64,000 nucleotides of DNA, taken from contig NZ_FQYM01000015.1 in the NCBI RefSeq assembly GCF_900141705.1, positions 1 through 64,000 on the forward strand, given 5' to 3'. The translations under genes and the position numbers were made by a program. Source of the stretch: Fibrobacter sp. UWP2. GTDB taxonomy: Bacteria; Fibrobacterota; Fibrobacteria; Fibrobacterales; Fibrobacteraceae. The notes beneath the pieces are model-generated. The model saw only the letters and a program-made list of their open reading frames with translations. It was not told where the DNA came from and did not search any database. How positions within the stretch are numbered: position 1 is the stretch's first letter; each line of letters starts with the position of its first letter. Positions 58,834-64,000 of the stretch are shown here, piece after piece.

Positions 58834-59571
58834 CTAATCCAAGCGGAAGCTGTCACCCAGGTAAATGCGGCGGGCTTCGGGGTCATTTGCTAAATATTCC
58901 GAAGAGCCCTCGGTAAGCACCTGGCTCTTGTACATAATGTAGGCGCGGTCAGTGATGCTGAGTGTTTCGCGCACGTTGTGGTCGGTAATGAGCACGCCCA
59001 TGCCGCGTTCCTTGAGTCCCGAGATAATAGACTGGATGTCGGCCACGGCGATGGGGTCAATACCGGCGAAGGGTTCGTCGAGCAAAAGGAAGGAGGGGTC
59101 GCTCGCCAAGGCGCGGGCAATCTCTAAACGGCGACGTTCGCCACCCGAGCAGCTCATGGACTTGGTCTTGCGAATGTGCGTAATCTTGAATTCCTCAAGC
59201 AGCTGTTCCAAACGGAGCTTGCGTTCGCGGCGCTTCATGTCTTGCGTCTCGAGAATCGCCATGATGTTCTCTTCGACGGTGAGCTTGCGGAAAATGGACG
59301 CCTCCTGCGGGAGGTAGCCTACGCCAAGGCGAGCGCGCTTGTACATGGGCTTGTCGGTCATCTCGATGTCGTCGAGGAATATGTGGCCCGAGTCGGGACG
59401 CACCATGCCCACAATCATGTAAAAGGAAGTTGTTTTGCCGGCGCCGTTGGGGCCGAGCAAACCGACAATCTCGCCCTGCGATACGCTAATGGAAACGTCG
59501 CTCACCACTTGGCGGCCACCGTAAATCTTGCGAAGCTTTTCGGTGCGAATCGTGCTTACCAAATTTTTCAT
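58834..59571 (-). CDS. lptB: Lipopolysaccharide export ATP-binding protein
   Basis: 245 residues. Walker [10 protein letters not shown] near residue 38, the signature CSGGERRR near residue 140, Walker [14 protein letters not shown] and switch His ITDHN. These, the length and the [21 protein letters not shown] segment are those of LptB, which powers the LptB2FG extractor. It lies downstream of the lptA- and lptC-like genes, overlapping the former by ATGA. Its membrane partners lptFG are not in the window. Confidence 0.95.
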   Translation of the reverse strand: MKNLVSTIRTEKLRKIYGGRQVVSDVSISVSQGEIVGLLGPNGAGKTTSFYMIVGMVRPDSGHIFLDDIEMTDKPMYKRARLGVGYLPQEASIFRKLTVEENIMAILETQDMKRRERKLRLEQLLEEFKITHIRKTKSMSCSGGERRRLEIARALASDPSFLLLDEPFAGIDPIAVADIQSIISGLKERGMGVLITDHNVRETLSITDRAYIMYKSQVLTEGSSEYLANDPEARRIYLGDSFRLD

Positions 59572-61004
59572 TTTTTCTCCGTTTCCTTTTTCGCGTTCTT
59601 GTCGTTCTTTACAGGGGTCGTCTCGTCCGTTTTTTGCGTTTGCCCATCCGCCGCCTTCTTTTTCTCCGCCATATCCTTCATGCGTTTGCGAAGTTCAAAA
59701 GCGTGAAGCGCCTTTTGCGCCTTTTTCTTTTTTTCCTCGTCGCTCATCTCTATATTAGCTTTTTCCGTGCCCTTTTTGTCAAGAGTGGCGACCGTTCCGC
59801 CTTCCTTTTGGAGCGCCGCAATAGAATCCTGCTTCGCCGCTTCCTTGAGCGCCTTGTTGCGGTTTTCTTTTTCGAGGTCAATGTAACGGCCGCTCGCCAT
59901 GGTCGAGTTCCCGAGCAGCTTGAGCGACTTCACTGCGTTCTTTTGGGCGTCAAATACAATGTTAATGGTATCGCCCGCCGCCTCGTTTTTACCCGCAACA
60001 GAGCGATCTTTTTTCACGTAAAAATAGGTGCTTTGCGCCTTGCCCGATACCACCGCGTAATCCATTTTGCCTTTTTTGAAGTACAGGTCCAGACGGTTTC
60101 CGTCCATCAGGTTGCGATAATCAGGGAGGTCGGTCTCGTAAAAGAACCCTTTGGCATTCAGGTTCACATACAGGCGTTCAATTTTGTTGTTGGCGAACTC
60201 GCAATAGAGCGTGTCGCCAAAGGCCTCGGTCACGCTCCCAGGGGATCCCTTTTTAGCGTCTTCCTGCTGCACGCCGTGAGCGTTTCGAATCACGAGTGCC
60301 GACTTGAGCGACTTGTCCGATTCGTCGAGAACCAAAAAGAGCGAGTCGCCGGTCAGGTGGTAATTCTTCATGTCGCAGGTAGGGTGGCCCTTCATGCTGA
60401 GCCAGTTGTTTTTGCGGTCAAAGTAGCCCGTGTCGCAGGTGACCACCATGTCTTTTTGAGTGACCTTCACGCTGTTGAACGCCTCGGCAAAAGATTCCTT
60501 TTTATTGTAGACAATCCGCTTGGCCTCAATGGTCACTGTGTCGATGGTGCTGTCTTTTTGATGTTCGAACTGGAAAAGCTTGGGCTTGTCGGGCATGGTC
60601 AAGATTTCTTGCTTGCGGTCGTAAATCAAATGCTCGCCCGTGAACATGTACGAGCCCGCCGAATCCGCCGCCTTCACGTCGCCCGTCGCCGTCGCCACTT
60701 CCTTCTTTTTGTTGTACATGCCAGTCTGCGCCTGGATAGAACCCGACGGGTGCGTAAAAAGGAAACCACCATCGCATTGCACCACCTCGGTGTTTTTGTT
60801 CCAGCTCGCCCTCTGGGTGCGGAACTGAATAGTGTCGTGCACAAAATGCACTCGGCCCTGAAGCAATAGCGTCCCGTAGGTGCGCGCCACGGCAAGGCTG
60901 TCGGCATGCTTCATAATGAGCGGCGAAGACTGCGCCGCAGCAAGAACCGCCAAAAGCAGAGTACCGCCCACAACAGCGCGAATCATTTGGGCCAACCGAA
61001 TCAT
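59568..61004 (-). CDS. LptA/OstA-like periplasmic protein
   Basis: 478 residues, much longer than E. coli LptA (about 185). Signal peptide ([14 protein letters not shown]), then repeated beta-jellyroll strands of the OstA/LptA kind: [78 protein letters not shown]. The length suggests two or more LptA units in one chain, forming a longer periplasmic bridge. A Lys-rich C-terminus (about 90 residues) follows and is probably disordered. It overlaps lptB (ATGA) and the lptC-like gene (ATGA). Confidence 0.75.
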   Translation of the reverse strand: MIRLAQMIRAVVGGTLLLAVLAAAQSSPLIMKHADSLAVARTYGTLLLQGRVHFVHDTIQFRTQRASWNKNTEVVQCDGGFLFTHPSGSIQAQTGMYNKKKEVATATGDVKAADSAGSYMFTGEHLIYDRKQEILTMPDKPKLFQFEHQKDSTIDTVTIEAKRIVYNKKESFAEAFNSVKVTQKDMVVTCDTGYFDRKNNWLSMKGHPTCDMKNYHLTGDSLFLVLDESDKSLKSALVIRNAHGVQQEDAKKGSPGSVTEAFGDTLYCEFANNKIERLYVNLNAKGFFYETDLPDYRNLMDGNRLDLYFKKGKMDYAVVSGKAQSTYFYVKKDRSVAGKNEAAGDTINIVFDAQKNAVKSLKLLGNSTMASGRYIDLEKENRNKALKEAAKQDSIAALQKEGGTVATLDKKGTEKANIEMSDEEKKKKAQKALHAFELRKRMKDMAEKKKAADGQTQKTDETTPVKNDKNAKKETEKK

Positions 61005-61813
61005 TGGGCGGTTCCCCCCCTAGAGTTCGCGCCTCCATGATTCATAAACTTCATTCGCTTCAACTTTTCGCGAATCTCGTGCCTATGGGCTCGGGAAATG
61101 GAATCGTCGGCACGAGCAGCGGAATCCTCGGCGGAAGTACGCTGATGGTTCGCCTGCTTCCAAAGAGGCGTCGAAGAGACCGGGGCCGGGACAGCCGCAT
61201 TGGCGGAAGCCTGCGCTGTAGAATCCGGTTTTTTCTCCAACTCCTCGGCCTGCTTTTTGTCTTCTTCCTTGAGGCGTTTGGCAGCATCCTGGAAAATGCC
61301 CGTCACGCTGGAGAGAATCCTCCAGTGATCCATCTTGGCGTCACTCTCGAACCCCTTGCCTTGCAAAACGTCGCCGTCCTCGGAGACAACGCGCACATAG
61401 CTCTCGGTTTTGACCAGGTTGTCGGCCTTGTTCCACAAAAGCGAATCGGCTCGCACCGAAGCGCCCTTGGGAGTCAACGCGTACACATGACCATAGGCAT
61501 AAACGTAAGTGAACTTCATGTCGAGCCTGCCGGAGTCGGCGCGCAAAAAGGCGACGCGCTCGCCCAGCGAATCGTAAATGTCGACCAGGACAGGGCGCAC
61601 AAAAATGATTTCCTTATCGGCCCAGCGTTCCAAATACGCCGTCTTCAATTTCCAACTCAAAACAGCCTCGTCGTAGCTGTCAAGGAGCGTCGTATCGGTA
61701 AACAGCATTTGCGGGCGCTCCACCTGCAGCCAGGGTTTTTCTTCTTCAATCTCCTCACACCCCGAGAAAAAGAACAATGCCGCCACAAGCGGGAATATCA
61801 TCCATCTTTTCAT
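61001..61813 (-). CDS. lptC: LptC-like lipoprotein
   Basis: 270 residues from the ATG at 61813, inside the stop of the upstream fusion gene (ATGA). A lipoprotein signal ends FFFSGCEE. The jellyroll (PQMLFTDTTLLDSYDEAVLSWKLKTAYLERW, VLVDIYDSLGERVAFLRADSGRLDMKFTYVYAYGHV) is LptC-like. The charged C-terminal about 90 residues are low-complexity. E. coli LptC is held by a transmembrane helix; a lipid-anchored version is known in other bacteria. The placement before the lptA/lptB genes supports the call. Confidence 0.78.
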   Translation of the reverse strand: MKRWMIFPLVAALFFFSGCEEIEEEKPWLQVERPQMLFTDTTLLDSYDEAVLSWKLKTAYLERWADKEIIFVRPVLVDIYDSLGERVAFLRADSGRLDMKFTYVYAYGHVYALTPKGASVRADSLLWNKADNLVKTESYVRVVSEDGDVLQGKGFESDAKMDHWRILSSVTGIFQDAAKRLKEEDKKQAEELEKKPDSTAQASANAAVPAPVSSTPLWKQANHQRTSAEDSAARADDSISRAHRHEIREKLKRMKFMNHGGANSRGGTAQ

Positions 61814-64000
61814 TTCTTTTTCTTCTTGGTAAAAAGGGAATCCAAAAGTCCTTGGCGCCACAAGGTGAAAAGCAGACCCAATGTAGCCGCAATATACAAC
61901 AAAACGTCTTGATAGAATTCCAGATGGAAAACCGTATTGGCGCCAATGTAGAGCCCGAGCAAAACGAGAATCCAGAACACCTGCGCCAAAAGCGAGATGT
62001 TATAGGGCCAATACCCCATGCGGACAAGGTAGACGTTCATCCACACACATTGAAGCAACTGGTACGAGGCCGTGGCGAAGGCGGCGCCCGCAAGCCCAAA
62101 TCGCGGAATTAAGAGCGCGTTGGCGATAAGCGAAAACACAAGCGTCACCACGTTCAACTTGAGCATAAAACGGCTGTTGCCCATGCCGTTGATGACCGTG
62201 CCCGAAAGCCCAAAGAATCCGTTAAGCAGGTTGCCAAAAAGGAGGATGCCCAGCACCTCGGGGTTTCTCACAAAGGACTTGCCAGCAATCATCAAAATCT
62301 CGTCGGGGAACAGCACAATGAAGAAACCAATAAAGAGCTGGATGAGCGTCACCATAGCGACGCAATAGCTGTAGGTCGCCTTGAGATCCTTGCCGTAGCG
62401 TTCGGGTCGCATGCCCGCCACCACAGGGAGCAAAATCGGAGCGTAGCTCAAACTGATGGTGCGGAGCCCGTTCGAGATGGTCACCATGAGGGCATAAACG
62501 CCGGCAGGGCCCGGTCCCAAGAACAAAAGCACCATCCACAAGTCCATGCGGAGCAAAAGCGAAACCACCACCTCGGAGAAGCCGAGCGGGAGTGCATAGC
62601 GGAACAACTGGGCATCCACTTTACGCTTGGTAAAGAACAGAATGTTGGGGAACTGCGACTGAACAAGACCGCCCAAAATAATAGCACCGATAAAATTGGC
62701 GATCAACAAACCAAGCGGCAGGGCGTGCTGGCCAGGCATCCCGCAAAAGTGGAGAACAATGGCAATCAGCGGCGCCAAGGTGGCGACAGCAAAGTCGTTC
62801 ACAAAAATCTTGTATTGAGGTTTGCGGTTCCCCTCGGAAGCCCCCGAAAAAACGTGAATCATCACCCAAGGGATGAGCGAGCCAAAAAAGAGCGACACAT
62901 CCAAAGGCGAGAGCATGGCGAGACTCGTCGAATAGTGATGCAACCCGAACAGCGACGAAACGGAACCCACGACAAAAAGCAAGACCGCAATCAGCACGAC
63001 CCGGCGCAACGACTCGGCAACGCCATAGTAAGCAGGCCGACCTTCAAGCCTGTTTTGCGGGATAAACCAGTGCAAGCCCTTGTCGAGACCCAAAACGGCC
63101 ACGCGGCTGAGCATGAGCATCAACAACTGCACCGAAACGTAAATGCCAAAAATTTCCTTGTCAAAAATGCGGGCGACAAGGATCATCAACACGGGGCCCG
63201 CCACCTTGAATATGGTCCCGAGCACCGAGAAGAGTGAACTCCGCATCAGGTACTTTTTGTCGGTGGCAAAATCGTCCTTGGGAGCAGACTCTTGCGCAGC
63301 CACATTCTGCCACGGCTGCTCGCGCAGGTTCACGCCATTGAGTTTGCGTTTTTCAAAACGCCTCCACAAGAACTTGTAAAAGAACCACCCCATCGCACTC
63401 GAAGGAAGGTTGTGATACAGGAAGCGCTCGGTAAAGTTCCAACGGACCGACTTGCGGTTTACTCGACGGAAACTGGTGTAGCACCACAGTTCCTTGTCGT
63501 AGCCGCGCTTGCCGTACTTGAGCATACGGTGGATGATTTCGTGGTCCATCAAGGTGAAAGGCCATATCTTTGTGGAATAGCCACCGCACTTGAGGAATGG
63601 ATCTGTCCGGTAAAAATGCCCGTACCCGCCAGAAAAACAGCGGTCGGCAAAATGCTTTGAAAGGTTGTAGCACTTTTGAATGAAGTTCTTTTGTTCTTCC
63701 TCAGCCCACTCCTCGTTCAATCCAAAAGCGAGATAACAGCTGTAGTCAGGATTTTCAACAAACCGCTTTTCGGCGAGCTCTAACGTGTGCGGCGGAAACC
63801 AGGTGTCGGCATCGGTGCAGAGCGTGTATTCCGTTTCCAAATGCGTACAACCCAGTTCCAAGGCGTTCGCCTTGCCCTTGCGCTCTTCCCGCAGAATCTC
63901 GTAAGGCACAGGTGAGTTCTCGAGAACTTTTTTAGCGACATCCACGGAATCGTCAGTAGAGGCGTTGTCAATGAGAATGAGTTTGGCGGGAAGCCTTGTC
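61810..64000 (-). CDS. GT2 glycosyltransferase fused to a Wzx-like polysaccharide flippase (5' end beyond window)
   Basis: At least 729 residues in one uninterrupted frame; the frame continues off the right edge, where it reads LILIDNASTDDSVD, the start of a GT2 fold. Residues of the visible part: GT-A core with CTDADTWFPPHTLELAEKR (DxD motif), GYGHFYRTDPF and WPFTLMDHEIIHRML (acceptor-side ED-like), then a linker near LNGVNLREQPWQ, then twelve to fourteen hydrophobic helices from YLMRSSLFSVLGTIFK onward (DKEIFGIYVSVQLLML, GPGPAGVYALMVTISNGLR, SGTVINGMGNSRFML) of the MATE/Wzx type. Such enzymes add a sugar to, then flip, a lipid-linked glycan. A single chain doing both would be unusual. It overlaps lptC (ATGA). 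Confidence 0.75.
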   Translation of the reverse strand, partial: TRLPAKLILIDNASTDDSVDVAKKVLENSPVPYEILREERKGKANALELGCTHLETEYTLCTDADTWFPPHTLELAEKRFVENPDYSCYLAFGLNEEWAEEEQKNFIQKCYNLSKHFADRCFSGGYGHFYRTDPFLKCGGYSTKIWPFTLMDHEIIHRMLKYGKRGYDKELWCYTSFRRVNRKSVRWNFTERFLYHNLPSSAMGWFFYKFLWRRFEKRKLNGVNLREQPWQNVAAQESAPKDDFATDKKYLMRSSLFSVLGTIFKVAGPVLMILVARIFDKEIFGIYVSVQLLMLMLSRVAVLGLDKGLHWFIPQNRLEGRPAYYGVAESLRRVVLIAVLLFVVGSVSSLFGLHHYSTSLAMLSPLDVSLFFGSLIPWVMIHVFSGASEGNRKPQYKIFVNDFAVATLAPLIAIVLHFCGMPGQHALPLGLLIANFIGAIILGGLVQSQFPNILFFTKRKVDAQLFRYALPLGFSEVVVSLLLRMDLWMVLLFLGPGPAGVYALMVTISNGLRTISLSYAPILLPVVAGMRPERYGKDLKATYSYCVAMVTLIQLFIGFFIVLFPDEILMIAGKSFVRNPEVLGILLFGNLLNGFFGLSGTVINGMGNSRFMLKLNVVTLVFSLIANALLIPRFGLAGAAFATASYQLLQCVWMNVYLVRMGYWPYNISLLAQVFWILVLLGLYIGANTVFHLEFYQDVLLYIAATLGLLFTLWRQGLLDSLFTKKKKK

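Overview
The window looks like a chromosomal segment of a Fibrobacter species (phylum Fibrobacterota). The reasons are a FISUMP-domain (Fib_succ_major, TIGR02145) lipoprotein, two TIGR02147 (second large Fibrobacter paralogous family) regulators, secreted plant-cell-wall enzymes with poly-serine linkers and characteristic C-terminal tails, and Gram-negative envelope genes (lpxK, lptB, LptA/LptC-like proteins, MCE protein). No rRNA, tRNA, CRISPR array or complete insertion sequence was seen. Gene names rest on motifs read by eye; no database search was run.

Layout. 1-3.6 kb is an AT-rich accessory patch: a GIY-YIG-like protein, a 5'-truncated ORF6N remnant, an AAA/DUF4143 ATPase and unknown small genes. 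3.7-18.4 kb is mostly housekeeping: an operon of PAP2 phosphatase, histidine phosphatase and stand-alone M41-like protein; ackA; a large secreted tandem-repeat protein; an ABC-F ATPase; an outer-membrane beta-barrel; a lone nuoA; a FISUMP lipoprotein; uvrC; a coiled-coil gene plus zapA followed by a probable 6S RNA; and a YhhN-like membrane protein.

18.4-37.1 kb is a glycan-degradation island: GH30, then an operon GH53 - PL9 - CE12, then an operon of two GH43 paralogues ending in a 28-codon membrane-peptide gene, then two consecutive regulator-lipoprotein pairs (TIGR02147 gene translationally coupled to a lipoprotein with a LamG-like or carbohydrate-binding-like domain), then GH26 mannanase and an SGNH esterase. 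The enzyme set fits arabinogalactan side chains and backbone of rhamnogalacturonan I, plus mannan. A 19-bp motif (TACTAYAAAWYGTACTAYA) occurs twice in the GH53 operon promoter region and once in the promoter region of one regulator, which suggests a local regulatory circuit.

37.1-54.2 kb: BASS-type transporter, KtrB/KtrA potassium uptake, reverse rubrerythrin with a Fur/PerR-type regulator, aroC-lpxK, a RavA-like ATPase, a GroES-like protein, a degenerate lytic-transglycosylase-like protein, an EamA exporter, O-acetylhomoserine sulfhydrylase, an InlB-repeat surface protein, Nudix and DUF1653 proteins, and a beta-lactamase-fold hydrolase. 54.2-64.0 kb, all minus strand, holds a DksA-like protein and the tightly coupled cluster (GT2-flippase fusion)-lptC-lptA-lptB-rpoN, then hpf-hprK-mce. 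The fusion runs off the right edge.

Most notable: the GT2-flippase fusion, the duplicated regulator-lipoprotein modules with a shared DNA motif, and a recurrent TAnnTTTG box 4-8 nt before start codons that lack a Shine-Dalgarno sequence, which suggests leaderless mRNAs made from a Bacteroidota-like promoter element.
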